From: Gemmatimonadetes bacterium 13_1_40CM_69_22
Lineage (GTDB): Bacteria > Gemmatimonadota > Gemmatimonadetes > Gemmatimonadales > GWC2-71-9
Direction: 5' to 3'
NCBI GenBank assembly: GCA_001917665.1
Contig: MNEL01000007.1
Coordinates: 1 to 46,300 of the forward strand
DNA: 46,300 nucleotides
Shown in pieces: positions 17,515 to 26,744 of this stretch; position 1 is the first letter of the stretch; each line of letters starts with the position of its first letter. The notes below the pieces were generated by a model. It did not search any database. It saw only the letters and a list, made by a program, of their open reading frames with translations, and was not told where the DNA came from. The translations under genes and the position numbers were made by a program.

Positions 17515-18555
17515 GTGAACGCACGGCTCTCGGCCGCCGAGATCGCAGCGCTCACGCAGGGAGAGCTCGTCGGTCCGGCCGACGTCACGGTCACGGGCGT
17601 CGCTCCGATCGACCGGGCGGGGCCGGACGATTTGTCTTTTCTTGCGAGCAGGCGCTATCTCCCGTATTTTCAACAGTCTAGGGCCGCGGTCGTGCTCTGT
17701 AAGCCGGACCTGGCACAGGAGTCCGGAGGGCCGCGCTGCCGCGTGATCGTGCGGGATCCGCACGTCGCCCTGCTCTCAGTCATTCCGGTGCTCTACCCGG
17801 AGCCGACCTGGACCGCGGGAGTGCACCCCACGGTGGTGATCGGACGCGGGGCCCTGTGGGACGAGCCGGTCGCGATCGGGCCTTATGCGGTGCTGGGGGA
17901 GGGGGTGCGGCTCGGAAAGAACGTCCGAGTGGGCGCGGCGTGCGTCCTGGGGAACGACGTGCAAGTGGGGGATGACGTGCGCATCTACCCTCACGTGGTG
18001 TGCTACAGCGGGACGGTCATCGGTAACCGGGTGATTCTGCACGCCGGCGCCCGGCTCGGATCGGACGGTTTCGGCTACGTGCCCGGCCGGGGCGGCGAGC
18101 TGCCCCGCAAGGTCCCCCAAATCGGCCGCTGCATCATCGGGGACGACGTGGAGATCGGCGCCAACACCACGATCGACCGCGGCAGCGTCGACGACACGGT
18201 CATCGGCGCCGGGACGAAGATCGACAACCTCGTGCAGATCGGACACAACTGCCGGATCGGGGCGCGCTGCCTGATCGCGGGGCAGGCGGGGATCGCGGGC
18301 AGCACGCACGTCGAGGACGATGTGTTCCTGGCGGGGCAGGCGGGACTGGCTGACCACGTCACCATCGGCCGGGGGGCGCGGGTGACGGTGCAGGGGGGCG
18401 TGATCGGCGACATCCCCCCAGGGGCGACGGTCTCGGGGTATCCGGCCCGGAGCCACCGCGAGTTCCTGCGCGCCCAGGGGGCGCTGTACCGGCTGGCACA
18501 GATCGTCGACGACCTCGAGGCGCTGGTACGGCGCAAGGAGGAGCCCCATCAGTAG
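17515..18555 (+). CDS. lpxD: UDP-3-O-acylglucosamine N-acyltransferase LpxD
   Basis: LpxD adds the second, N-linked acyl chain in lipid A synthesis. The 346-residue product has an N-terminal uridine-binding domain (GVAPIDRAGPDDLSFLAS), then a left-handed beta-helix of hexapeptide repeats (residues about 100-300), and a C-terminal helix. The catalytic His is in VQIGHNCRIG, and IGANTTIDRGSVDDTVIG is highly typical. GTG 17515 is 14 bases after skp. The 3' end carries the Shine-Dalgarno sequence for lpxC (18535-18541) and overlaps it. Confidence 0.95.
   Translation: MNARLSAAEIAALTQGELVGPADVTVTGVAPIDRAGPDDLSFLASRRYLPYFQQSRAAVVLCKPDLAQESGGPRCRVIVRDPHVALLSVIPVLYPEPTWTAGVHPTVVIGRGALWDEPVAIGPYAVLGEGVRLGKNVRVGAACVLGNDVQVGDDVRIYPHVVCYSGTVIGNRVILHAGARLGSDGFGYVPGRGGELPRKVPQIGRCIIGDDVEIGANTTIDRGSVDDTVIGAGTKIDNLVQIGHNCRIGARCLIAGQAGIAGSTHVEDDVFLAGQAGLADHVTIGRGARVTVQGGVIGDIPPGATVSGYPARSHREFLRAQGALYRLAQIVDDLEALVRRKEEPHQ
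18535..18550 (+). promoter_or_regulatory. Ribosome binding site placing an ATC start for lpxC-fabZ
   Basis: AAGGAGG (18535-18541), a full match to the anti-SD core, is followed by six bases and ATC (18548-18550). Reading from ATC gives SRRSIRQRASVSGQGLHTG after the initiator, which matches the normal LpxC N-terminus. The first conventional start, GTG 18581, is 39 bases from the SD and would remove 11 conserved residues. Either ATC initiates translation here or the base is an error for ATG. Confidence 0.65.
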
Positions 18556-19828
18556 ACGCTCCATCCGGCAGCGGGCATCGGTGTCGGGGCAGGGGCTGCA
18601 CACGGGCGCCGAGACTGAGGCGACGTTCCTGCCCGCGCCGCCGGGCCAGGGGATCGTGTTCCGGCGGACCGACCTGGCAGGCGCGCCCGTCGTCCCGGCG
18701 CGCCTGACCGAAGTCGCGGCGGTCGAGCGCCGCACCGCCATCGGCAGGGGCCGGACGACGATTCACACGGTGGAGCATCTCCTGGCCGCGGTGGCGGCGC
18801 ACGAGATCGACGACCTGACCGTCGAGCTGACGGGCCCCGAGCCGCCAATCCTGGACGGCAGCGTCCAGCCGTACTTCGCGGCGCTCACACAGGCGGAGCC
18901 GGTCGAGGTGGACGGGGAGCCGGTAGTGCTCAGCGTGCAAGCGCCGTTCACCGTGACCGAGGGGGACTCGAGCTACGTGGTGGCGCCTGCGAAGGAGTTC
19001 CGGCTCACGGTGACGATCGAGTGGTCGCATCCGCTGATCGGGCGGCAGTCGGGCAGCTACAGCGTCACCCCGCAGAGCTTCGCCCAGGAGCTGGCCGCGG
19101 CCCGGACGTTCGGCTTCGCGAGCGAGGTCGAGGGGCTGAAGGCGAAGGGGCTCATTAAGGGCGCGTCCGCGACGAGCGCGATCGTGCTGGACGATCGCGC
19201 GCTGGTGAACGGCGGCAGGCTCCGCTGGCCGGACGAGTTCGTGCGCCACAAGGCGGCGGACATCGTCGGCGATCTGGCGCTGACAGGGGCGCGGATCCGC
19301 GCCCACGTCGTGGCCATGCGGCCGAGCCACGGCGGGAACGTCGCGCTCGCCCGCGCGCTGTCCCGGGCCGCCAAGCGTACGGGGGCTCCGACGATGGATA
19401 TAGGGCGCATCATGGACGTGCTGCCGCATCGCTACCCCTTCCTGCTGGTCGATCGGATCATCGAAGTCGAAGGGCAGCAGCGGATCGTCGGCATCAAGAA
19501 CGTCACCATCAACGAGCCGTTCTTCCAGGGACACTTTCCGGGCCACCCGATCATGCCGGGCGTGCTGATCATCGAAGCGATGGCCCAGGTCGGCGGGATG
19601 CTGCTGATGAGCCATTTCGAGGGACAGGACGTTTCGGACAAGGTCGTGTACTTCATGTCGCTCGACAACGTGAAGTTCCGCCGGCCGGTGGTGCCGGGGG
19701 ACCAGATCCGCTTCGAGCTCGAAATGATCCAGTTCCGCGGCAAGACGTGCAAAATGAAGGGCGTCGGCTATGTGGACGGGCAGGTCGTGGCGGAGGCGGA
19801 GATGATGGCGATGGTGACCGAAAAGTGA
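18548..19828 (+). CDS. lpxC-fabZ: Bifunctional LpxC deacetylase / FabZ dehydratase fusion
   Basis: LpxC is the committed step of lipid A synthesis; FabZ dehydrates 3-hydroxyacyl-ACP and competes for the same acyl pool. Numbered from ATC 18548 the product has 426 residues. The LpxC part (about 1-275) has zinc ligand His77 in HTVEH, DEFVRHKAADIVGD with His234 and Asp238, and catalytic His261 in HGGN. The FabZ part (about 285-426) has LPHRYPFLLVDRI, catalytic His329 in FQGHFPGHPIMPG and IIEAMAQ. There is no stop or restart between them. Such fusions are known from Bacteroidota. The start codon appears to be ATC; GTG 18581 is the alternative. Confidence 0.93.
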   Translation: MSRRSIRQRASVSGQGLHTGAETEATFLPAPPGQGIVFRRTDLAGAPVVPARLTEVAAVERRTAIGRGRTTIHTVEHLLAAVAAHEIDDLTVELTGPEPPILDGSVQPYFAALTQAEPVEVDGEPVVLSVQAPFTVTEGDSSYVVAPAKEFRLTVTIEWSHPLIGRQSGSYSVTPQSFAQELAAARTFGFASEVEGLKAKGLIKGASATSAIVLDDRALVNGGRLRWPDEFVRHKAADIVGDLALTGARIRAHVVAMRPSHGGNVALARALSRAAKRTGAPTMDIGRIMDVLPHRYPFLLVDRIIEVEGQQRIVGIKNVTINEPFFQGHFPGHPIMPGVLIIEAMAQVGGMLLMSHFEGQDVSDKVVYFMSLDNVKFRRPVVPGDQIRFELEMIQFRGKTCKMKGVGYVDGQVVAEAEMMAMVTEK

Positions 19829-20592
19829 TCCATCGGACCGCGCTGGTCGATCCCACGGCGCAGCTGGCCCACGACGTGACCGTCGGTCCGTACGCGATCA
19901 TCGGCCCGCACGTGACGATCGGCGAGCGCTGCCACGTCGCGGGTCACGCGGTGCTCGAGCGCAACGCGCGGCTCGGCTCGGGGGTGAAGGTCGGCTACGG
20001 CAGCGTCATCGGGAACGACCCCCAGGACTTGAAATACAAGGGCGAAGAGACGTGGGTCGAGATCGGCGACGCGACCGTGATCCGCGAGTACTGCACCATT
20101 AACCGCGGGACGCCCGCCACCGGCAGGACGTCGGTGGGGCAGCGCTGTTTCCTGATGTCCTACGTGCACATCGCGCACGACTGTGCCGTGGGCAACGACG
20201 TGATCATCGCCAACGCGGTGCAGATGGCCGGCCACGTGACCGTCGAGGATCGGGCGATCATCAGCGGGCTCGTGCCGATCCACCAGTTCGTGCGCATCGG
20301 TACGTTCGCCTTCGTGGGCGGCGGCTCGCGCGTGAACCAGGACGTGCCGCCCTACACGAAGGCCGTCGGCAACCCCGTGCATCTCTACGGGCTCAACTCG
20401 GTGGGTCTGCAGCGCGCCGGCTTCTCGCCCGATGTGAAGCTCGCGCTCAAGCGCGCCTACCGTCTCCTGTTCAACTCCGACATGACCGTCAGCCAGGGGA
20501 TCGCGAAGGCGCGCGCCGAGCTGCCCCAGACGCCGGAGGTGGAGAGCTTCCTCAAGTTCATCGAAGGATCCCAGCGGGGAGTGTTGGTGTGA
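19825..20592 (+). CDS. lpxA: UDP-N-acetylglucosamine O-acyltransferase LpxA
   Basis: LpxA performs the first acylation of UDP-GlcNAc. The 255-residue product begins VIHRTALVDPTAQL and is a beta-helix of hexapeptide repeats with the catalytic His in YVHIAHDCAVGN, DPQDLKYKGE, HQFVRIG and DVPPYTKAVGNP. The C-terminal helical domain has RAYRLLF. GTG 19825 overlaps the FabZ stop; a longer frame upstream gives only low-complexity sequence out of the family pattern. Whether it acts on UDP-GlcNAc or a 3-amino analogue is open because a GnnA-like gene follows. Confidence 0.94.
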   Translation: MIHRTALVDPTAQLAHDVTVGPYAIIGPHVTIGERCHVAGHAVLERNARLGSGVKVGYGSVIGNDPQDLKYKGEETWVEIGDATVIREYCTINRGTPATGRTSVGQRCFLMSYVHIAHDCAVGNDVIIANAVQMAGHVTVEDRAIISGLVPIHQFVRIGTFAFVGGGSRVNQDVPPYTKAVGNPVHLYGLNSVGLQRAGFSPDVKLALKRAYRLLFNSDMTVSQGIAKARAELPQTPEVESFLKFIEGSQRGVLV

Positions 20593-21572
20593 GCGCGACG
20601 GGGAGGCCGATCCGGGTCGGCGTCATCGGCACCGGGGCCCTCGGCTTCCACCACGCGCGGCTGCTCCGCCGGATGCCGGGCATCGAATTCGCCGGCATCT
20701 ACGACAAGAATCCGGCGCGTGCGGCCGAGGTCGCGCAGCAGCTGGAGACTGTCGCCCATCCGTCGCTCGAGGCTTTGCTCGAGCGCGTGGACGCGGTGAC
20801 CGTGGCCGTGCCGACCCCTGCCCATGCGGCGGTGGGGCTCGCGGTGCTGGGGCGCGGCATCGCGCTGCTGATGGAGAAGCCGCTCGCCGATACGGTGCCG
20901 GGCGCCGAGCAGCTGGTGCGACGGGCGGGGGAGCGGGGCGTCGTGCTCCAGGTGGGGCACGTCGAGCGGTTCAATCGCGCCGTGCGCGCCGCTGCCCCAT
21001 ACCTGGACGAGCCCCGCTTCCTGCAGATCGATCGCCTCGCGCCGTTCCAGCCGCGCGGCACGGACGTGGCCGTGATCCTCGACCTCATGATCCATGATCT
21101 CGACCTGGTGCTCGAGCTCGTGCGCTCCGACGTGGCGGACGTCCGGGCCACGGGCGTACCTCTCCTCACCACGCACGTGGACATCGCCAACGCCCGCATC
21201 GAGTTCGCGAACGGCGCCATCGCCAACGTGACCGCGAGCCGCGTCTCCCGAGAGCGCACCCGCAAGCTGCGGATCTTTCAGCCGACCGGGTATTTCTCCC
21301 TCGACCTGGCGCAGGGGACGGGCGAGTTCTATCGCCTGAAGCCCGGGTGGCAGAGCCTCGCCGCCACGCGACTGGAGCAGATCGTCGAGCACGTGCGGCT
21401 CGAGGCACCGGAGGCGGAGCCGCTCAAGCTCGAGCTCGAGAGCTTCCTCCGCGCCGTGCGGGGCGAAGAGGAGGTCGTCGTGTCGGGCGCCGCCGGCGCA
21501 CAGGCGCTGGCGCTCGCCTTCCGGGTCGCCGACGCCGTCCAGGCCTCGCCCCTCGCCACCGCGCGGCCGTGA
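20589..21572 (+). CDS. Gfo/Idh/MocA oxidoreductase, GnnA-like, in the lpx cluster
   Basis: The 327-residue protein has an N-terminal Rossmann fold with GVIGTGALGFHHARLL, the MEKPLADT motif that closes the nicotinamide site, VGHVERFNRA, and a catalytic-type LMIHDLDLVLEL. It lies between lpxA and lpxB with GTGA overlaps at both ends. In Acidithiobacillus a related dehydrogenase, GnnA, acts with the aminotransferase GnnB on UDP-GlcNAc to make amide-linked lipid A. A similar role is plausible here, but no gnnB is adjacent, so this is inference; it could oxidise another sugar nucleotide. Confidence 0.8.
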   Translation: MSATGRPIRVGVIGTGALGFHHARLLRRMPGIEFAGIYDKNPARAAEVAQQLETVAHPSLEALLERVDAVTVAVPTPAHAAVGLAVLGRGIALLMEKPLADTVPGAEQLVRRAGERGVVLQVGHVERFNRAVRAAAPYLDEPRFLQIDRLAPFQPRGTDVAVILDLMIHDLDLVLELVRSDVADVRATGVPLLTTHVDIANARIEFANGAIANVTASRVSRERTRKLRIFQPTGYFSLDLAQGTGEFYRLKPGWQSLAATRLEQIVEHVRLEAPEAEPLKLELESFLRAVRGEEEVVVSGAAGAQALALAFRVADAVQASPLATARP

Positions 21573-22696
21573 GCCCCGGGAGGGGGCCGGGGGGGCCGCG
21601 CATCTACGTCTCGGCGGGCGAGCCGTCGGGCGACGCGCACGCCGCGGCCGTGGTCACGGCGCTGCGGCGGCGGCTCCCTGATGCCACCTTCGAGGCGTTC
21701 GGCGGCCCCGGGCTCGAGGCCGCGGGCGCCACCGTGCTGGACCGCATGGAGCGGATGTCGGTGGTGGGCTTCGTCGAGGCCCTGGCGAAGCTGCCGGCGC
21801 ATTTCCGCCTGCTGGGACGCGTGGGCGACGCGTTCCGGGCCGGGCGCTACGACCTCGTCATCCTCGTGGACTACCCCGGCTACCATCTGCGCGCAGCGGC
21901 GGCGGCGCGTGCCGCGGGCATCCCAGTGCTCTACTACATCGCACCGCAAATGTGGGCGTGGGGTGTGGGACGGGTCCGCAAGCTCACGACGGTGCAGCGC
22001 TTGGCCGTGATCCTCCCGTTCGAAGAGCCCTTCTTCCGGCAACGCGGCGTCCCGGCGACGTTCGTCGGGCACCCGCTGCGCGACCGGGTGCCCCCGCCGC
22101 CCCGCGCCGAGGCGCGCCGGACGCTGGGCCTCGATCCGAGTCGCCCGGTGCTCGGCGTGTTTCCCGGCAGCCGCGCGCAAGAAGTCGCCCGGCTGTGGCC
22201 GGTGTTCCGGGATGCGGCCGCCGCCGTGCTCGCCGAGCACCCGACCGCGCAGGTCGTGGTCGCGGGCACGCCGCGAGGGCGTTACGACAGGCCCGGCGCG
22301 ATCCACATCCACCGGGGCGACCCGCTCCCCGTGTTTGCCGCCGCGGATGCTGGGCTCTGCAAGTCGGGGACGACGACGCTCGAGGCCGCCCTCGCCGACC
22401 TCCCCATGGTCATCGCGTATCGACTCAACCCGGTGTCGTTCGCGATCGCCATACGCCTGCTCCGCGTGCCCCATGTCGGGCTCGTCAACCTGATCGCGGG
22501 TCGCGAGGTGGCTCCCGAATTCCTGCAGGCGGCGGCGACGCCGCAGGCGCTCGCGGCCGCGGTTCTCCCGCTGCTCGACGGGCGGAGCGACGCCGCTCGA
22601 CACCAGCGCGAGGGGCTGGCGCTGGTGCGGGACCGGCTCGGGCCCCCCGGTGCGGCCGACCGGGTCGCCAGACTCGCCGAGGAGCTGCTGGGGTGA
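21569..22696 (+). CDS. lpxB: Lipid-A-disaccharide synthase LpxB
   Basis: LpxB joins UDP-diacylglucosamine and lipid X into the disaccharide. The 375-residue GT19 product has the N-terminal ISAGE-type motif YVSAGEPSGDAHA, the family signature VDYPGYHLR, YYIAPQMWAWG, FVGHPLRDR, LGVFPGSRAQEV and the C-terminal KSGTTTLEAAL. GTG 21569 overlaps the preceding stop, while a longer upstream reading is only the shadow of the oxidoreductase gene. The stop overlaps the DUF374 gene. Confidence 0.95.
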   Translation: MSPGRGPGGPRIYVSAGEPSGDAHAAAVVTALRRRLPDATFEAFGGPGLEAAGATVLDRMERMSVVGFVEALAKLPAHFRLLGRVGDAFRAGRYDLVILVDYPGYHLRAAAAARAAGIPVLYYIAPQMWAWGVGRVRKLTTVQRLAVILPFEEPFFRQRGVPATFVGHPLRDRVPPPPRAEARRTLGLDPSRPVLGVFPGSRAQEVARLWPVFRDAAAAVLAEHPTAQVVVAGTPRGRYDRPGAIHIHRGDPLPVFAAADAGLCKSGTTTLEAALADLPMVIAYRLNPVSFAIAIRLLRVPHVGLVNLIAGREVAPEFLQAAATPQALAAAVLPLLDGRSDAARHQREGLALVRDRLGPPGAADRVARLAEELLG

Positions 22697-23346
22697 GGCT
22701 GCGCTGGGCCGACCGCCTGGCTGCGAGAGTGGGCGCGACGTTGCTCGGCCTCGTCGCCGCCACCTGGCGCTATCGGGTCCGCGGCTGGGAGCACGTGAAA
22801 GACGCCCGCCGCCTGCAGCGACCGATCGTGTACGTGCTGTGGCACAGTCGTATCCTCCCGCTGCTCTACTCGCGGCGCGGAGAGGGCGTGGCGCTGCTCA
22901 TCAGCCGTCACCGCGACGGCGGCCATCTCGCCGAGTTGTCGGCGCGCTGGGGCTACCGCGTCGTCCGGGGGTCCTCCAAGCGCGGCGGTGAGGCGGGGCT
23001 GCTCGGCCTGGTGCGCTACTTGCGCGAGGGCGCCGAGGTCGCCCTCACCCCTGACGGCCCGCGCGGGCCGGCGGAGCGCGTGAAGCCTGGCGCTCTCGCC
23101 GCAGCCCAGCACGCCGACGCCCTGGTCATCGCGGTGGGCGCGCGAGCCTCGTCCGCCTGGTGGCTCCGCTCGTGGGACCGCTTCTGCTTGCCGAAGCCGT
23201 TCGCCACGATCGACGTCGCCTACAGCGCGCCGTTCACCGTCGGCGACGGAAAGGACGGGGTGCGGCGCGGCATCGCGGACGTAGAGCAGGCGCTGCAAGC
23301 GGTCACCTACGGCGAAGCGGCGGGAACGGGGAAGGGGCAAGGGTGA
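22693..23346 (+). CDS. DUF374 acyltransferase, candidate LpxJ-type late acyltransferase
   Basis: The 217-residue DUF374 protein belongs to the lysophospholipid acyltransferase fold. It shows the catalytic His in VLWHSRILPLLY, LISRHRDGG, VRGSSKRGGEAGL and LTPDGPRGP. LpxJ of Helicobacter and Campylobacter is a DUF374 protein that adds a secondary acyl chain to lipid A, and no LpxL/LpxM-type gene is in this cluster. Position between lpxB and lpxK, with GTGA overlaps on both sides, supports the same job here, but acyl specificity cannot be read. The last ten residues ([11 protein letters not shown]) are low complexity. Confidence 0.85.
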   Translation: MRLRWADRLAARVGATLLGLVAATWRYRVRGWEHVKDARRLQRPIVYVLWHSRILPLLYSRRGEGVALLISRHRDGGHLAELSARWGYRVVRGSSKRGGEAGLLGLVRYLREGAEVALTPDGPRGPAERVKPGALAAAQHADALVIAVGARASSAWWLRSWDRFCLPKPFATIDVAYSAPFTVGDGKDGVRRGIADVEQALQAVTYGEAAGTGKGQG

Positions 23347-24368
23347 GCGGTGCTCGAGTCGTGCGCTGGGTGTGGGGGAGGGCGCCCGTCGCTCGCGTGG
23401 CGCGGCTCGCTCTGGTGCCGCTGGCGCTCGCGTACATCGCGATCGTCCGTGTCCGCGCGACAGCCTATCGCCGCGGCGTGCTGCGGGCCAAGCGCCTGGT
23501 CGTCCCGACGGTCGCGGTGGGGAATCTGTCGGTCGGGGGGACGGGCAAGACGCCGCTCGCGGCCTGGATCGCGCGCCGCTACGTGGGGCAGGGCCGCACG
23601 CCTGGTATCCTACTGCGCGGCTACGGAGCCGACGAGCCGCTGGTGCACCGTCGGCTGGTCCCGGAGGGCGTGGTTGTGGCGCATCCGGACCGCGTCGCGG
23701 GCGCGGCGCAGGCCCGCGCGGCCGGCGCAGACATCCTGGTGCTCGACGACGCGTTCCAGTTGCTCTCCGTGGTGCGCGATCTCAACATCGCGGTCGTGAG
23801 CGCCGAGAGCGTGGAGGGCTCCCGCTGGCCGCTGCCGGCTGGGCCGTGGCGGGAGGGATGGGACGCGCTGGCCCGCGCCGACGTTATCGTGGTGACCCGG
23901 AAGCGCGCGTCGGCCGCGGCGGCGGACGCTCTCGCGCGCCGGCTGGAGCAACGACGGGCCGACACCCTCGTGTGTGTCGCTCACCTCGCCGTGGGCCAGC
24001 TCGAGGGGATGCAGTCTGGAACGCGCCATGAGCTGCCGGTGCTCGCCGGGCGCCGCGTCCTGGCGGCTGCTGGGATCGCCGATCCGGAGACGTTCGCAAC
24101 GCAGCTGCGCGGTCTCGGCGCTATCGTGCAACTCCAAGCGTATCAAGATCATCACCCCTACGCGGAGGCCGATCTCACGGGCCTCGTGCGAGGCTCGGCC
24201 GGGGCGGATTATGTTGTAGTCACTGAGAAGGACGCCGTGAAGCTCCGCGGCCGGTGGCCGGGCGACGTGCCCGAGCCGCTGGTCGCGGGGCTTGCCGTCC
24301 AATGGGAGCGGAACGGCCCGATGCTGGAACACGCTCTGGACGCTGTGCCCCGTTGGAACAGACCCTGA
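23343..24368 (+). CDS. lpxK: Tetraacyldisaccharide 4'-kinase LpxK
   Basis: LpxK phosphorylates the lipid A disaccharide at the inner membrane. The 341-residue product has an N-terminal hydrophobic helix ([14 protein letters not shown]), a P-loop in [38 protein letters not shown] (DDAFQ where DDGFQ is usual), [11 protein letters not shown], and [10 protein letters not shown] near the C-terminus. GTG 23343 overlaps the acyltransferase stop. It closes the lpx run; the next gene, for glutamate dehydrogenase, starts 10 bases later. Confidence 0.94.
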   Translation: MSGARVVRWVWGRAPVARVARLALVPLALAYIAIVRVRATAYRRGVLRAKRLVVPTVAVGNLSVGGTGKTPLAAWIARRYVGQGRTPGILLRGYGADEPLVHRRLVPEGVVVAHPDRVAGAAQARAAGADILVLDDAFQLLSVVRDLNIAVVSAESVEGSRWPLPAGPWREGWDALARADVIVVTRKRASAAAADALARRLEQRRADTLVCVAHLAVGQLEGMQSGTRHELPVLAGRRVLAAAGIADPETFATQLRGLGAIVQLQAYQDHHPYAEADLTGLVRGSAGADYVVVTEKDAVKLRGRWPGDVPEPLVAGLAVQWERNGPMLEHALDAVPRWNRP

Positions 24369-24378
24369 CGCGAGAATC

Positions 24379-25685
<1,307 letters not shown>

Positions 25686-25686
<1 letters not shown>

Positions 25687-26111
25687 TGCGTTATCACGTC
25701 GTCGCGGTGGGCCGCGTGCGGGACGCGGCGCTCCGGGCGGCATGTGACGGGTATCTCGAGCGGCTGCGGCGCTATACGAAGGTGGAGGAGCGGGAACTGA
25801 AGGACGAGGCGCGAATCCTCGAGGCGATTCCCGAGGGCTCGCGCCTCGTCGCGCTGGCGGAACAGGGGGAGCAGTGCACGTCGAGTCAGCTGGCGGACTG
25901 GACGGCCCGCTGGGAGCTGGAGGGACGGGACGTGGCGTTCGCCCTGGGCGGCGCCGCAGCGCTGCCGGCGCCGGTGCTGCACGAGGCCGAGCGCATCTGG
26001 AGCCTCTCCCGCCTCACGTTCCCGCACGAGCTGGCGCGCGTCGTCCTGTACGAGCAGCTGTATCGTGCCTACACCATCCGCCGGGGGGAGCCGTACCATC
26101 GGGGACCCTGA
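25686..26111 (+). CDS. rlmH: 23S rRNA pseudouridine-1915 N3-methyltransferase RlmH
   Basis: RlmH is a SPOUT methyltransferase acting on the assembled 70S ribosome. The 141-residue product starts [13 protein letters not shown] and has [23 protein letters not shown], where FxIGGxxG is usual, and the strongly conserved C-terminal run [20 protein letters not shown] then [10 protein letters not shown]. The trefoil knot region is intact. The SAM-binding glycine stretch is alanine-rich (GGAAALP), a mild deviation. ATG 25686 overlaps the preceding stop. Confidence 0.9.
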
Positions 26112-26112
26112 G

Positions 26113-26658
26113 TTGACGGCGGCCGACCGGGCGGCGCTGCTGCGCTTCGCGCGCGCCACGCTCGCGGCGCACCTTGCCGGTCGGCTGCTGCCGCCCCTCC
26201 CGGAGGTGCCCGGGGCCGCGCTGCGGCGCGGGGCATTCGTCACCATCACCGAGGCCGGGGCGCTGCGCGGGTGCGTCGGCCGCATCGCGGACGAACGGCC
26301 GCTCGGCGACGTCGTGCGCGAGATGACCGTGGCCGCCGCGCGGGATGACCCCCGCTTCGCTCCGGTCACCCCGGAGGAGCTCCCCCGCCTCGCGCTCGAG
26401 ATCTCAGTGTTGACGTCGGCCGCGCCGCTTCCTCTGACGCCCGTGGATCCGGCCCGGGTCGTGGCCGGCCGGGACGGCCTCATCGTGCGGCGCGGCCGCC
26501 ACGTCGGCCTGCTGCTGCCGCAGGTGGCGACCGAGTATCATTGGGGGCCCGAGGCATTCCTGGCGGCGACGTGCCGCAAGGCCGGCCTCCCCCCCGACGC
26601 GTGGCGGGAACCGGACACCGAGGTGCTCACGTTCCAGGCGGACGTCTTCGGCGAATGA
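26113..26658 (+). CDS. AMMECR1-domain protein (AmmeMemoRadiSam system protein A)
   Basis: The 181-residue product has the AMMECR1 fold features: GAFVTITEAGALRGCVGRI, VREMTVAAARDDPRF, LEISVLTSAAPL, and VGLLLPQVATEY followed by FLAATCRKAGL. AMMECR1 proteins often co-occur with a Memo-like and a radical SAM protein, but neither is present here. The biochemical role is unknown. I chose TTG 26113, one base after the rlmH stop; in-frame GTG codons further upstream lie inside rlmH. The stop overlaps a 29-codon reading frame. Confidence 0.85.
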   Translation: MTAADRAALLRFARATLAAHLAGRLLPPLPEVPGAALRRGAFVTITEAGALRGCVGRIADERPLGDVVREMTVAAARDDPRFAPVTPEELPRLALEISVLTSAAPLPLTPVDPARVVAGRDGLIVRRGRHVGLLLPQVATEYHWGPEAFLAATCRKAGLPPDAWREPDTEVLTFQADVFGE

Positions 26659-26744
26659 CCGAGTGGTTCGAGCAAGAGTTCGGCGCGGAGTATCCCGCGC
26701 TCTCCCCGTACCGCGACAAGGAGTGGGGGAAGGGGGACCCGTGA
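26655..26744 (+). pseudogene. 29-codon remnant resembling the N-terminus of a class I SAM methyltransferase
   Basis: ATG 26655 overlaps the AMMECR1 stop and its TGA (26742-26744) overlaps the bshC start. The peptide begins MTEWFEQEFGAEYPAL and continues SPYRD. It resembles the WFEEWFGEEYLxLYPHRD start common to a group of class I SAM methyltransferases, but ends before any SAM-binding motif. It may be the residue of an internal deletion that kept the coupling signals, or a short leader coupling AMMECR1 to bshC translation. The resemblance is from memory of the family pattern and is unverified. Confidence 0.5.

Noticed and set aside
17642-17670. TTGCGA-17-TATTTT inside lpxD as an internal promoter
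   Set aside because: Spacing is good, but it lies in conserved lpxD codons (RYLPYFQ) and a match of this quality can occur by chance. I did not list it as a feature.
23318-23345. GGGAACGGGGAAGGGG tract at the end of the DUF374 gene as a repeat array
   Set aside because: The units are irregular and short. It encodes a low-complexity C-terminal tail and supplies the purine-rich site before lpxK.
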